NCBI RefSeq assembly: GCF_002287075.1
Contig: NZ_NSKE01000005.1
Location: 124,001 to 188,000 of the forward strand
Length of the DNA stretch: 64,000 nt
Direction of reading: 5' to 3'
DNA from: Fodinibius salipaludis
GTDB taxonomy: Bacteria; Bacteroidota; Rhodothermia; Balneolales; Balneolaceae
Shown here in pieces: positions 8,328 through 17,505 of the stretch. The translations under genes and the position numbers were made by a program. How positions within the stretch are numbered: position 1 is the stretch's first letter; every line of letters starts with the position of its first letter. The notes under the pieces were generated by a model. The model did not search any database. It was not told where the DNA came from and saw only the letters and a program-made list of their open reading frames with translations.

Positions 8328-11300
8328 TAGTTAGTTGATAATTTTTGTTGGTGCCATGTACCGGTTCGCCGTTTAAGCTGCCATTCTTTGTAGATGGCGT
8401 AGAGCACCGGAACTACAAACAAGGTTACGACCTGCAGCAACATGCCCCCCACGCTGGGAATAGCCATCGGAATCATAATTTCGGCTCCGCGTCCGGTAGA
8501 CGTCAACACAGGAATAAGCGCCAGAATCGTGGTGGCCGTGGTCATGAGTGTAGGACGAATTCGGCGCTGTCCCGCCCGTATTACCGTGGCACGAATTTGC
8601 TGTAAAGTAGTCGGTCTATTGCGTTCAAAAAGCTGGTCGAGATAGGTCGCCATCACCACGGCCCCGTCGGCGGCAATTCCGAACAGGGCAATGAATCCTA
8701 CCCACACGGCAATACTCAGATTCACCGTACCCATCTGGAACAGCTCGCGCATCGATTGACCAAATAGATCGAAATTCATAAACCAAGGCTGTCCATAGAG
8801 CCAGATAAGTAAAAACCCACCCGCCCAGGCTACAAAGATACTGCTGAAAATCATGCCGGTGGTAGGAACCGACTGAAACTGGAAATACATAATGAGAAAA
8901 ATCACCAGTAAGGCTATCGGCAGGATAATAGAAAGCCGTTCTTCGGCCCGCACCTGGTTCTCATAACTGCCGGCAAATTCATAGCTGATGCCTTGGGGAA
9001 CATCCAAATTACCTTCATCGATTTGCTGCTGCAGATGTTGCTGGGCATTCTCGACCACCTCTACCTCGGCAAATCCGTCCTGCTTATCAAAAATGACGTA
9101 TCCCACTAAAAATGTATCCTCAGCTTTAATCATTTGCGGTCCCTGCCGATAAGTGATCTCCGCCAATTGTCCCAGTGGAATCTGTGCCCCATCTGAAGTA
9201 GGCACAAGCATATTTTCCAGATCTTCGGGACTGTCGCGAAGTTCCCGAGCATAACGCACCCGAACGCTGTACCGCTCCCGATCTTCTACTGTTTGAGTTA
9301 ACGAAATACCGCCAAGCGCCACTTCGATATACCGTTGAACTTCCTGCATTGGGATACCGTAACGAGCCAGCTCCTCGCGGTCAATATTGAGTTCAAGGTA
9401 GGGCTTGCCGACAATGCGGTCGGCAAAGACCGACGAAGGCTGCACCCCTTCCACATTAGGGAGATGTTCTTCAAGCTTCAGCCCGAATTCTTCGATATTC
9501 TTCAAATTTTGCCCCTTCACCTTAATGCCCATCGGAGCCCGCATGCCCGACTGCAACATAATCTGGCGCGTTTCGATGGGCTGGAGTTTGGGTGCAGAAG
9601 TGAGTCCCGGCATCCGCGAAGCATCTACAATTTCTTCCCAAATATCATCCGGACTCTGAATCTCATCACGCCACTGCCGGTAGTATTGTCCATCCGAATC
9701 CGGGATGAGTTCACCATTATTATCACGAACAAATTCTCCGTCCTCATCCACCCGATAGCGCACGCGATGACCGTCATCATCTGTTTTATATTCTGACTTA
9801 TAGGTGATCAGATTTTCGAACATGGAAGTTGGAGCCGGATCAAGAGCGGTTTCAGCACGTCCCAACTTACCCACCACATTTTCTACTTCAGGAATAGAGC
9901 TTACACGTTTGTCGATTTTCTGCATATACTCCTCGGATTGTTCTACGCCCACATGCTGCATGGTAGTAGGCATCAGCAGAAAAGAGCCCTCATCCAATGG
10001 AGGCATAAACTCTTCGCCAAGTCCCGGGAAAGCCTCTTCGGCGCCGGTCCATAAACGAGTGGATTCAATATCCACGCCGATGGTATCAAAGCCACGGGCG
10101 ACGAATCCAAAAACGGATGAAAATCCGAGCCAAATGACCACACTAAGAACCATTAGTGCGGAGGGAACCGACAAAAACAGCGCTTTATGATCCAGGAACC
10201 AATCAAGAATAAGGCTGTAATATTTTATGACCAGATAGAATGAACCAAGCACCAAAACCAGCAATAGCGCCACAAAAAGCAGGTTCCAGAAAAGCGCTGT
10301 AGCAGGACCCAAAGGCAACCAATAGCGCGCCAGCAGATACGTCACAATGCCAACTATTAAGCTATTATTGATCAGCGACTGATATTGAGTATAGGGATGA
10401 TCGACCAGCAGCGGAAGCCCGTTAATCAGCCCGAAGCCGAGCAGTGCCAGTCCGCCCCAGACAGGTCCCGTAAAAAGTACGATCGTTCCCACGGCCACCA
10501 GCAATCCATTCCACCCGAGTTTAATCCAGCGACGGCGTATGTTGATGGAAAACAGCCAATGGGCAAAAGGCGGAATCAGGGTGAGGGCGATGATAAGCGA
10601 AGCCACCAGCGCGAAGGTTTTGGTATAGGCCAGCGGACGAAAGAGTTTGCCTTCGGCGGCAATCATGGTGAAAACCGGTAGAAAACTAACGATAGTAGTG
10701 GCGATGGCTGTCAAAACGGCGGAAGCTACTTCGCTGGTAGCACGGAAAATGATTTCGAGCAGGGGTTCATTCCTGTTGGATTCCTCAATATGTCGAAGCA
10801 TGTTCTCCGAGAGGATGACCCCCACATCCACAATGGTACCAATGGCAATGGCGATACCCGACAGGGCAACAATATTGGCATCCACCCCGACGATCTTCAT
10901 GGCAATAAAGGTCATCAGCACCGCCAGCGGAAGCATCCCGGAGATGAGCACAGAATTACGCAGGTTCATCAGCATAACGACCACAACAATAATAGTGATC
11001 AGAATTTCGAGGTTGAGCGCTTCCTCGAGGGTACCGATTGTTTCCTGGATGAGTTCGGATCGATCGTAAAAGGGTACAATTTCAACTTGTGACTCAGTGC
11101 CGTCCTCCAGCGTTTTAGAAGGGAGCCCGGATGAAAGCTCAGCTATTTTTTCCTTAACGTTATTGAGTACTTTCATAGGGTTTTCGCCGTCGCGGGCTAC
11201 CACTACGCCGCCCACTGCTTCGGCTCCCCCCTTGTCGAGAATACCGCGCCGTAGAGCCGGGCCCATGCTTACTTTAGCAATATCTCCAATACGAATGGGG

Positions 11301-12115
11301 ACGTTATCATTAGTTGCGATAACCGCCTCTTCCAGATCAGCAATCTCCTGCACATAGCCAAGTCCCCGCACAAAGTACTCTACGTTATTGAGCTCCATGG
11401 TACGAGCTCCCACCTCGGCATTACTGTTCTGTACCGCACGGTACACCTGGTTCATATTCACATTATAAACCTGCATGGCCTGCGGATCGACATCTACCTG
11501 ATACTCTTTGACGTACCCACCAATAGAAGCTACCTCTGCTACCCCATTGGCCGAAGAAAGTCCGTATCCAACATAAAAATCCTGCAACGTTCGCAGCTCC
11601 TGCAGATCCCATCCCCCCGCAGGATTCCCGTCGCTATCACGTCCTTCGAGGGTATACCAGAAAATTTGTCCCAGTGCAGTAGCATCAGGACCAAGCGCAG
11701 GCTGGACATCTCGGGGAAGCGTTCCGGCCGGTAGCGAGTTTAATTTCTCGAGGATACGCGATCGACTCCAATAGAACTCTATATCCTCCTCAAAAATGAC
11801 GTAGATACTCGACATGCCGAGGATGGAACTGCTGCGCACCGATTTTACCCCCGGCACATTCAGCAGTTGGGTAGTGAGCGGATAGGTAATCTGATCCTCC
11901 ACATCTTCGGGCGATCGTCCGGGCCACTCGGTGTATACAATCTGCTGATTTTCTCCCAGATCAGGGATGGCATCAACAGCTACGGGATCTTGGGGCAGCC
12001 AGTCGATTTCCCAGCCGAAAGGTGCAGTGGCCATGCCCCAAGCCGTAAAACCGACCAACATGAGTACGGCTATGAGCTTATTTTCAAGAAAAAAACGTAT
12101 TATTTTGTCGAGCAT
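8327..12115 (-). CDS. cusA: CusA/CzcA-type heavy-metal RND efflux pump
   Basis: 1262 residues, compared with about 1050 for E. coli CusA. Typical family segments are the N-terminal WPGRSPEDVEDQITYPL, the GIAIAIGTIVDVGVILSENM membrane region and DEGSFLLMPTTM in the porter domain. Extra length comes from two places: several added hydrophobic segments in the middle (about residues 535-650) and an Asp-rich periplasmic insertion around residues 770-800. A Met-containing stretch GMRAPMGIKV sits where HME pumps bind Cu/Ag. It should use the proton gradient to export metal through the adaptor and TolC partner. Subfamily and the Cu/Ag preference are inferred from motifs and the copper genes around it. 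Confidence 0.9.
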   Translation of the reverse strand: MLDKIIRFFLENKLIAVLMLVGFTAWGMATAPFGWEIDWLPQDPVAVDAIPDLGENQQIVYTEWPGRSPEDVEDQITYPLTTQLLNVPGVKSVRSSSILGMSSIYVIFEEDIEFYWSRSRILEKLNSLPAGTLPRDVQPALGPDATALGQIFWYTLEGRDSDGNPAGGWDLQELRTLQDFYVGYGLSSANGVAEVASIGGYVKEYQVDVDPQAMQVYNVNMNQVYRAVQNSNAEVGARTMELNNVEYFVRGLGYVQEIADLEEAVIATNDNVPIRIGDIAKVSMGPALRRGILDKGGAEAVGGVVVARDGENPMKVLNNVKEKIAELSSGLPSKTLEDGTESQVEIVPFYDRSELIQETIGTLEEALNLEILITIIVVVVMLMNLRNSVLISGMLPLAVLMTFIAMKIVGVDANIVALSGIAIAIGTIVDVGVILSENMLRHIEESNRNEPLLEIIFRATSEVASAVLTAIATTIVSFLPVFTMIAAEGKLFRPLAYTKTFALVASLIIALTLIPPFAHWLFSINIRRRWIKLGWNGLLVAVGTIVLFTGPVWGGLALLGFGLINGLPLLVDHPYTQYQSLINNSLIVGIVTYLLARYWLPLGPATALFWNLLFVALLLVLVLGSFYLVIKYYSLILDWFLDHKALFLSVPSALMVLSVVIWLGFSSVFGFVARGFDTIGVDIESTRLWTGAEEAFPGLGEEFMPPLDEGSFLLMPTTMQHVGVEQSEEYMQKIDKRVSSIPEVENVVGKLGRAETALDPAPTSMFENLITYKSEYKTDDDGHRVRYRVDEDGEFVRDNNGELIPDSDGQYYRQWRDEIQSPDDIWEEIVDASRMPGLTSAPKLQPIETRQIMLQSGMRAPMGIKVKGQNLKNIEEFGLKLEEHLPNVEGVQPSSVFADRIVGKPYLELNIDREELARYGIPMQEVQRYIEVALGGISLTQTVEDRERYSVRVRYARELRDSPEDLENMLVPTSDGAQIPLGQLAEITYRQGPQMIKAEDTFLVGYVIFDKQDGFAEVEVVENAQQHLQQQIDEGNLDVPQGISYEFAGSYENQVRAEERLSIILPIALLVIFLIMYFQFQSVPTTGMIFSSIFVAWAGGFLLIWLYGQPWFMNFDLFGQSMRELFQMGTVNLSIAVWVGFIALFGIAADGAVVMATYLDQLFERNRPTTLQQIRATVIRAGQRRIRPTLMTTATTILALIPVLTSTGRGAEIMIPMAIPSVGGMLLQVVTLFVVPVLYAIYKEWQLKRRTGTWHQQKLSTN

Positions 12116-12251
12116 TGGTTAGTCCTGAGTATTGAGTCATGAGTATTAGGACGAAAGAAATGCAGTACGAAATATGGAATAGATATAATTGTCCTGTATG
12201 CATCTCATATGGTTGAGCCTCAATTTGAGGCTGCAAGGAAAGGACTAACCG

Positions 12252-12665
12252 CTAATTCAGAAAAACACTGTTCAGCAGGAAAAGAGGCGGGGTATCAAAT
12301 GTTGATGCAGATTTATCACTAAACAGATCAGGCCGATCATTTTGTTCAGGTACAATTTCAATTGCATCAGCAATCGGTACAGCAACAACATGTTTTGAAA
12401 GCTGTATAACGGCAGAAATATCAGATTGGCTGCTTTGCACCGTTTGTTCACAAATTGACAATATCATACAGTCATCAGTAACTTCCGACTTATTGTGATG
12501 ATCCATCTCAGAATCCTCACAACAACCGTACATGCCCTGAACTTCGGTATCTATATCGCAATGCAAGCTAATTGCTGCCGCACCGGCAGGACCTATCAGG
12601 TTGACTGAAAATAGCAGCAGCGTAAAAATTACCGCAATCTGATATGTCTTTGTGAGTGCTTTCAA
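12252..12665 (-). CDS. Small secreted Cys/His protein of the copper cluster (HYC_CC_PP-like)
   Basis: 137 residues. The signal peptide ends near AGAAA; the mature part has LHC, then GCCEDS, MDHH, two more Cys (DDC, SIC) and a C-terminal TPPLF. This order resembles the HYC_CC_PP family of small Bacteroidota proteins often next to CusAB genes. It is the first gene of the metal island and lies 136 bp before cusA on the same strand. A periplasmic copper-binding or sensing role is plausible but not shown. The family label is tentative because HYC is only HC here. Confidence 0.55.
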   Translation of the reverse strand: MKALTKTYQIAVIFTLLLFSVNLIGPAGAAAISLHCDIDTEVQGMYGCCEDSEMDHHNKSEVTDDCMILSICEQTVQSSQSDISAVIQLSKHVVAVPIADAIEIVPEQNDRPDLFSDKSASTFDTPPLFLLNSVFLN

Positions 12666-12847
12666 TCGGTATAGTTTATACTTATAAAATCGAAATAAAT
12701 ATAGGCAATTTATTTATTATAGTTCAATTAGTTATATATTTTTTGATACCCAGTTGGCATAAACCATTCTGGCATTGCTGAAACTCCATTTTCCATTACG
12801 TGTTTTTTGACACTCAATTCATATATTATTCAACCCTTTAACTTCGC
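12666..12847. promoter_or_regulatory. Divergent promoter region of the copper island and btuF-like gene
   Basis: A 182-bp AT-rich stretch separates the first gene of the metal island from the plus-strand substrate-binding protein gene. Both transcripts must start here or upstream. I see no clear operator palindrome, no riboswitch and no confident -7/-33 boxes. Confidence 0.4.
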
Positions 12848-13792
12848 ATGCGCATAGTTTCCCTGTTACCCAGTACTACCGAAATCGTCGCGACACTCGG
12901 TAAAGTCGATCAGCTTGTCGGCCGGTCACACGAATGCAATTACCCTGATGGAATTGATGAGCTCCCCTCCTGCACCGAACCAAAATTCAATCCCGATGGC
13001 AGCAGTTATGAAATCGATCAGCGTGTAAAGGCACTTTTGCAGGAAGGACTTTCGGTATATCGAGTGGATGAAGAAGAGTTAACAACCTTGAATCCGGATA
13101 TCATCTTGACACAAGATCACTGCGAGGTTTGTGCGGCTTCGTTTGATGAGGTTCAAGAAGCCGTAAAGTCAACACTGGGAGCAAATGTCAAAGTTATTTC
13201 AGTCTCTCCCACTGATTTGTCCAGCTGGGTGCAATCGATCAGAACCATCGCGGGGGCTATTGATGCCGAAAAGGCTGCCGAGGCACTTACACAACACATG
13301 AAATCGAAATTGCAGGACATCCAGCAAAAAACAAGTGAGCTCACTCCACCCAAAGTACTTTCCATAGAATGGATGGATCCGCTTATGACGGCCGGCAATT
13401 GGATCCCCGAACTGGTGCAAATTGCGGGCGGTATTCCGATTGCGGCTGAAGCTGGGACTCATTCTCCGCAGATATCGTGGGATAAAGTACAACGACTAAA
13501 TCCCGATATTATCACGATCATCCCCTGCGGCTATTCTATTGAGCAGACCCTTTCAGAAATTTCGACACTCACGTCTCGCAATGGATGGAAACAGCTCCGC
13601 GCCGTAAAAAACAAGCAGGTTTTCATTGCTGACGGCGATCACTATTTCAATCGTCCGGGGCCTCGTCTTGTAGATTCGGCCCGTATTTTGGCAGAGATTA
13701 TACACCCATCACTATTCCGAGACGAAAGACATCCCGAATGGATTAATCTTGCTACGCACCAGTTTCACCAAACGATAAATTCATTAGGATGA
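12848..13792 (+). CDS. BtuF-like cobalamin/iron-siderophore substrate-binding protein
   Basis: 314 residues. MRIVSLLPSTTEIVATLG opens a periplasmic-binding (TroA/BtuF) fold; LNPDIILTQDHCEVCA and LNPDIITIIPCGYSIEQT are the two lobes' conserved LNPDxI motifs. No signal peptide is visible, as in many lone cobalamin-binding proteins annotated in Bacteroidota, so it may act in the cytoplasm or have another role. No BtuC/BtuD permease genes are adjacent. It overlaps the next gene by four bases (ATGA), implying co-translation with an SDR enzyme. Confidence 0.75.
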   Translation: MRIVSLLPSTTEIVATLGKVDQLVGRSHECNYPDGIDELPSCTEPKFNPDGSSYEIDQRVKALLQEGLSVYRVDEEELTTLNPDIILTQDHCEVCAASFDEVQEAVKSTLGANVKVISVSPTDLSSWVQSIRTIAGAIDAEKAAEALTQHMKSKLQDIQQKTSELTPPKVLSIEWMDPLMTAGNWIPELVQIAGGIPIAAEAGTHSPQISWDKVQRLNPDIITIIPCGYSIEQTLSEISTLTSRNGWKQLRAVKNKQVFIADGDHYFNRPGPRLVDSARILAEIIHPSLFRDERHPEWINLATHQFHQTINSLG

Positions 13793-14514
13793 AGAAAAAA
13801 ATAGCTATCATCGGAGCTACCTCCGGCATCGGCCGAGCACTGGCGATAGAAATGCACAACCGGGGATATACGGTTGGTGCAACGGGTCGCCGGCTTGAAC
13901 GGCTGCAGGAGCTGAAGCAACAACTCGATACCCGAATCCATACGCAATTTATGGATGTGGCGGAGCTTGATGATGCCATTGACCAGCTCAATCAGCTTAA
14001 AAAAGAGATGGGCGGACTCGATATCATTGTGCTCAATGCCGGCGTTTCGAACTACCAAAAAGAGTCGGTGGGACGGCAAGCTGATCTGCACGTTATTGAT
14101 GTCAACATTCGGGGTTTTGCCAACCTGGCAAGCTATAGCTTTAATCTTTTTGAAGAACAGGGACACGGTCACATTGTGGGCATCTCATCAGTAGCTTCAC
14201 TGTTTGGCTGGGGATTAAACATCCCCTACAATGCATCCAAGGCATTCGTAAATACCTACTTGCAGGGATATCGGCAAAAGGCCAATCACTCCGATGCAGA
14301 TATTTCTGTATCAACTATTTTGCCCGGCTTTGTAGAGTCCGAAATGATCAAGGGTAAAAAAGACCTGTTCTGGGTACAAGAAACAGAAAAAGCGGCCCAA
14401 CAAATCGGTAATGCCATCGAAAGCAAAAAGAATGAAGCTTATATCACCAAACGATGGCGACTTGTGGGATGGTTTGTAAAAATGATTCCCAACTGGATGT
14501 GGAACCGAATGTAA
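13789..14514 (+). CDS. Short-chain dehydrogenase/reductase (SDR)
   Basis: 241 residues. Classical SDR motifs: GATSGIG for NAD(P) binding (residues 9-15), NAG (LNAGVS) near 84, the catalytic Ser in GISSVAS, and YNASK with the catalytic Tyr and Lys near 147-151. The fold and motifs are complete, so the enzyme should be active, but the substrate cannot be told. The start overlaps the preceding gene by four bases. The C-terminal amphipathic tail (WFVKMIPNWMWNRM) may touch the membrane. Confidence 0.87.
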   Translation: MKKKIAIIGATSGIGRALAIEMHNRGYTVGATGRRLERLQELKQQLDTRIHTQFMDVAELDDAIDQLNQLKKEMGGLDIIVLNAGVSNYQKESVGRQADLHVIDVNIRGFANLASYSFNLFEEQGHGHIVGISSVASLFGWGLNIPYNASKAFVNTYLQGYRQKANHSDADISVSTILPGFVESEMIKGKKDLFWVQETEKAAQQIGNAIESKKNEAYITKRWRLVGWFVKMIPNWMWNRM

Positions 14515-14537
14515 ATTTTAAACTATTCTTAGAAAAA

Positions 14538-15002
14538 GTGTCACATATTAGCGCAGGAATACTACTTTTTAACCGTAAACCCAGCTTAGAAATATTACTG
14601 GCGCATCCCGGCGGGCCTTATTGGTGGGACAAAGAGGAAGGAGCCTGGTCGATTCCCAAGGGAGAAGTCGAAAAAAATAAAGACCTGCTCGATGCAGCAA
14701 AACGAGAATTCAAGAAACAGCTTAACTTTATTCCCGAAGGAGATTTCATCAACTTGGAATCGGTAAAACAAACAGGTGGCGAAACAGTCCATTGCTGGGC
14801 CGTAGAATATCAAATCCCCGATGACTTTATTTTTGCCCCCAATGAATTTAAAATGGAGTGGCCGCCCAACTCTGGAAAATCAGAAGTCTTTCCCGATATT
14901 GATCGGATCGAATACTTTGGACCATTCGAAGCGCGCAAGAAAATAAATCCTGCCCAGCGCAAATTTATAACCCGCATTATTGATCACTGTAGTCGTAATT
15001 AA
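14538..15002 (+). CDS. Nudix-fold protein with degenerate Nudix box
   Basis: 154 residues from a GTG start 23 bases after the SDR stop. This start was chosen because SHISAGILLF is the usual first strand of the family; a longer reading would run inside the SDR gene. The Nudix box is recognisable (PKGEVEK, then KREFKKQLNF), but of the consensus GX5EX7REUXEEXGU the E at position 48 is Lys, the metal-binding EE pair is Lys60-Gln61 and the Gly is Asn63; only Gly42 and Arg56-Glu57 remain. Related proteins with intact boxes hydrolyse nucleoside diphosphate derivatives. This one may be inactive or act as a binding protein. Confidence 0.75.
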   Translation: MSHISAGILLFNRKPSLEILLAHPGGPYWWDKEEGAWSIPKGEVEKNKDLLDAAKREFKKQLNFIPEGDFINLESVKQTGGETVHCWAVEYQIPDDFIFAPNEFKMEWPPNSGKSEVFPDIDRIEYFGPFEARKKINPAQRKFITRIIDHCSRN

Positions 15003-15116
15003 TAGCTATATCCTTTTGCAATTCTCTTTTAACAGAACGTTTCATTCTTCTTTATAGTTATAAAAACAGCTATTCACAGATATCAACAATTAACCATTTA
15101 AACTGAAGAGATTACT

Positions 15117-15716
15117 ATGGAAGGAAAAAAATTATTAATGCTTGTGGGAGATTTTGGAGAAGATTATGAAATCATGGTGCCTTTTCAGGCATTGCAGATG
15201 GTGGGTCATACCGTACATGCCGTTTGTCCCGGCAAAGAGAAAGGTGACACGGTGAAAACGGCGATCCACGATTTTGAAGGGGATCAAACGTATACCGAAA
15301 AACCCGGTCATAACTTTGGACTTAATGCTACTTTCAACAAGGTTGATCCGGCTGATTATGACGCACTTGTTGTTGCCGGTGGGCGCGCCCCAGAATACCT
15401 TCGTCGCGAAGACGGAGTATTAGATATGGTTCGCCACTTTTTTGAGGAGGATAAACCCGTTGCAGCTATTTGTCACGGACTCCAGATTTTATCCGCAGCC
15501 GACGTAATAAACGGTAAAACCTTAACGGCCTATCCTGCATGTGGACCCGAGATGGAAGCTGCCGGTGCCGATTACAAGGATGTAGAAGCAACGGAAGTTG
15601 TTGTTGATGGTAAGCTTGTTACGTCCCCCGCTTGGCCTGGACACCCAAAGTGGTTGAGCGCTTTTCTGGATGTTCTTGGCACTAAAATAACTCACCAAGA
15701 AAAAGCAACAGCCTAA
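15117..15716 (+). CDS. DJ-1/PfpI family protein
   Basis: 199 residues in a single class I glutamine amidotransferase-like domain. The nucleophile elbow AICHG carries the expected Cys (near residue 120), and [15 protein letters not shown] forms the preceding strand. Members include deglycases, proteases and chaperones such as PfpI/YhbO; here the exact activity is not clear. No signal peptide, so cytoplasmic. Expressed alone, ending in a strong terminator. Confidence 0.85.
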   Translation: MEGKKLLMLVGDFGEDYEIMVPFQALQMVGHTVHAVCPGKEKGDTVKTAIHDFEGDQTYTEKPGHNFGLNATFNKVDPADYDALVVAGGRAPEYLRREDGVLDMVRHFFEEDKPVAAICHGLQILSAADVINGKTLTAYPACGPEMEAAGADYKDVEATEVVVDGKLVTSPAWPGHPKWLSAFLDVLGTKITHQEKATA

Positions 15717-15740
15717 CACGTACTTTTTTTAGCAATAAAA

Positions 15741-15769
15741 AAAGCGAGGAGTTTATAGCTCCTCGCTTT
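15741..15769. terminator. Bidirectional intrinsic terminator
   Basis: An 11-bp perfect stem (AAAGCGAGGAG / CTCCTCGCTTT) with a 7-nt loop, A-rich before and T-rich after. It separates the convergent DJ-1 and fasciclin genes. Confidence 0.85.
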
Positions 15770-15793
15770 AATATTAGTTAACCGATTAAGTCA

Positions 15794-16330
15794 TTAATAA
15801 TCGGACTCCATATCTTCTTTTTCCTCATTATCAGATGGCATAACTACTGCATCAATAATGTGAACTACACCATTTGATGCTTCAACATCTGCCTTCACTA
15901 CTTTGGCACCATTTATCATCGCTCCGTCAGACAACGAAACCTTTATTTTATTCCCTTGAACGGTTTCTACCATTTGCCCGTCCTTAAGATCGGAAGCCAT
16001 AATTTTCCCGGAAACTACATGGTATGTTAAAATACTCTGCAGCTGCCCTTTGTTTTCTTTTTTCAACAGCATATCCAGCGTACCATCCGGCAAATTATTA
16101 AATGCCTGATTGGTAGGTGCAAAAACCGTGAAAGGGCCTTCCCCATTCAGCGTTTCAACTAAATCAGCTGATTTTACAGCAGTCACTAAAGTAGATAACT
16201 GGTCGGTATCCTGCGCAATTGATACAATTTTATTATGGTGATCAACCTTTTGCTCGGTTGCGGAATTTTGCGTAAACGCCATTAACACAACGGCTACCAG
16301 CATTAACGCTAAAGTTCTTGAAAGCTTCAT
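15794..16330 (-). CDS. Fasciclin (FAS1) domain secreted protein, copy 1
   Basis: 178 residues: a signal peptide (residues 1-20) then one FAS1 domain. Diagnostic segments are GPFTVFAPTNQAFNNLP (H1-like motif) and the later LTYHVVSG and NGVVHIIDAVVMP. FAS1 proteins are cell-surface adhesion modules. The C-terminus is acidic. It is a paralogue of the next minus-strand gene upstream, and the two probably arose by tandem duplication. Confidence 0.88.
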   Translation of the reverse strand: MKLSRTLALMLVAVVLMAFTQNSATEQKVDHHNKIVSIAQDTDQLSTLVTAVKSADLVETLNGEGPFTVFAPTNQAFNNLPDGTLDMLLKKENKGQLQSILTYHVVSGKIMASDLKDGQMVETVQGNKIKVSLSDGAMINGAKVVKADVEASNGVVHIIDAVVMPSDNEEKEDMESDY

Positions 16331-16339
16331 ATTTACCTT

Positions 16340-16470
16340 CTATTTTTATTTAGGATTGTGAGTTGCAAAACATTCTTATTCAATGTTTTGCATTGTGATC
16401 GATTAACGCTATTGGATTGATCACCATTCACTGGGGCCGGAGATTTCTTAGATTTCTCCGGCCTTTTTAT
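16340..16470 (+). ncRNA. Candidate small structured RNA between the fasciclin genes
   Basis: Three hairpins stand in a row: TGCAAAACATT / AATGTTTTGCA (11 bp, 16364-16392), an imperfect GTGATCGAT / ATTGATCAC pair (about 16396-16423), and GGCCGGAGA / TCTCCGGCC (16435-16463) directly followed by five T. The T-run is on the plus strand, although both neighbouring genes run on minus. It could be a short plus-strand RNA with its own terminator, or structured leader/trailer RNA of the fasciclin transcripts. No promoter was recognised. Confidence 0.3.
16435..16470 (+). terminator. Plus-oriented intrinsic terminator
   Basis: A 9-bp GC-rich stem (GGCCGGAGA / TCTCCGGCC) followed by TTTTTATTT on the plus strand. 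On the minus strand the stem is followed by CCAGTGAATGG, so it is not a good terminator for the fasciclin gene. No plus-strand coding gene ends here. Confidence 0.55.
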
Positions 16471-16537
16471 TTCTTCTGACAAAAGGCATTATTTGGGGAT
16501 GCGAATATATTTCTATCCTTCCTTTTAGGAAAAATTG

Positions 16538-17083
16538 TTAATTTTTCGCTCCCAGTACTTCCATATCTGCAGGCATAACAACACCATCTATGAGATGGAT
16601 CACACCATTTGATGCCATAATATCTGCTTCGGTCACAATCGCATTGTTAACCATAACTTTATTCATCGCTCCAGCCTCATCCCCCATGTATTCACCTGCT
16701 GAGCTTTGAGTCGTGAGTTTTAGTTGAGTTCCTTCTAACGTCTCAATCATGGTTTCTTCCCCAATATCGCCTGCATGAATTTTCCCAGCAAAGACATGAT
16801 ATTTGAGAATCTTGATAAGCTCTTCTTTATTCTCGGCTTTCAGCAGATCCTCAAGTTTACCTTCAGGTAAATTTTCAAATGCCTTGTTCGTAGGAGCGAA
16901 AACCGTATAAGGTCCTTCACTCGTAAAGACGTCAACTAAATCAGCTGCTTCTAAAGCAGTTAATAACGTTGAAAGATTTTCTTTCTCAGCTACTTTATCT
17001 GATATAGTTTTTTCAGGATTTAAAGTAAATGCTAACATCATAAGTGATATTACCAGTAACAGTACAATTTTTAAAGCTTTCAT
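16538..17083 (-). CDS. Fasciclin (FAS1) domain secreted protein, copy 2
   Basis: 181 residues with a signal peptide (MKALKIVLLLVISLMMLAFT) and one FAS1 domain: GPYTVFAPTNKAFENLPEG, LKYHVFAGKI and NGVIHLIDGVVMP. Clearly related to the neighbouring 178-residue protein across the whole domain; it probably has the same surface or adhesion role. The 207-bp gap between the two carries the hairpin stack, so they may be transcribed separately. Confidence 0.88.
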   Translation of the reverse strand: MKALKIVLLLVISLMMLAFTLNPEKTISDKVAEKENLSTLLTALEAADLVDVFTSEGPYTVFAPTNKAFENLPEGKLEDLLKAENKEELIKILKYHVFAGKIHAGDIGEETMIETLEGTQLKLTTQSSAGEYMGDEAGAMNKVMVNNAIVTEADIMASNGVIHLIDGVVMPADMEVLGAKN

Positions 17084-17505
17084 AATGTTTAACCATTCGT
17101 TGATTATTTTTATTCATTCCATTGTAAGCTGTTCAAATATCCAGTAGACAATGGTTATTATATCATTTAACCACCGGTTAATTGCACAATTCCTGTATTA
17201 CATTACAAACCGTATTTTTACTGTCAGTCTCAAAGGAGATTCCATTACAAAGTTCTCCACCTAATCCTTGCATCAATTATCAATGTTCTAAACAGATTAT
17301 TTCTGTTTGGATACCCTCTCGTAATAGTCGCAAATTATTTCAATAATTTAACTACCTTCGCTGCTTTCTCTTATTCTTGCATTCATATTTGCAATTACTA
17401 TACAACAAAACAGCTCTATCATTCGATATTAATGCAAAAGCATTGTATAATGGTGGAGTATTTAGGAAATAGCATTTAAAATATTGGCTGCAAAAATTTA
17501 AAGGA
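17084..17505. other. Intergenic region without a gene
   Basis: 422 bp of AT-rich sequence between divergent genes. It must hold the promoters of the fasciclin gene (minus) and of the sorbosone dehydrogenase-like operon (plus). An AAAGGA stretch sits just before the plus-strand ATG and may be a ribosome-binding site. I see no repeat, RNA gene or convincing operator. Confidence 0.5.

Noticed and set aside
14454-14537. Longer Nudix reading starting inside the SDR gene
   Set aside because: The extra residues do not match the family; the GTG at 14538 gives the normal first strand.
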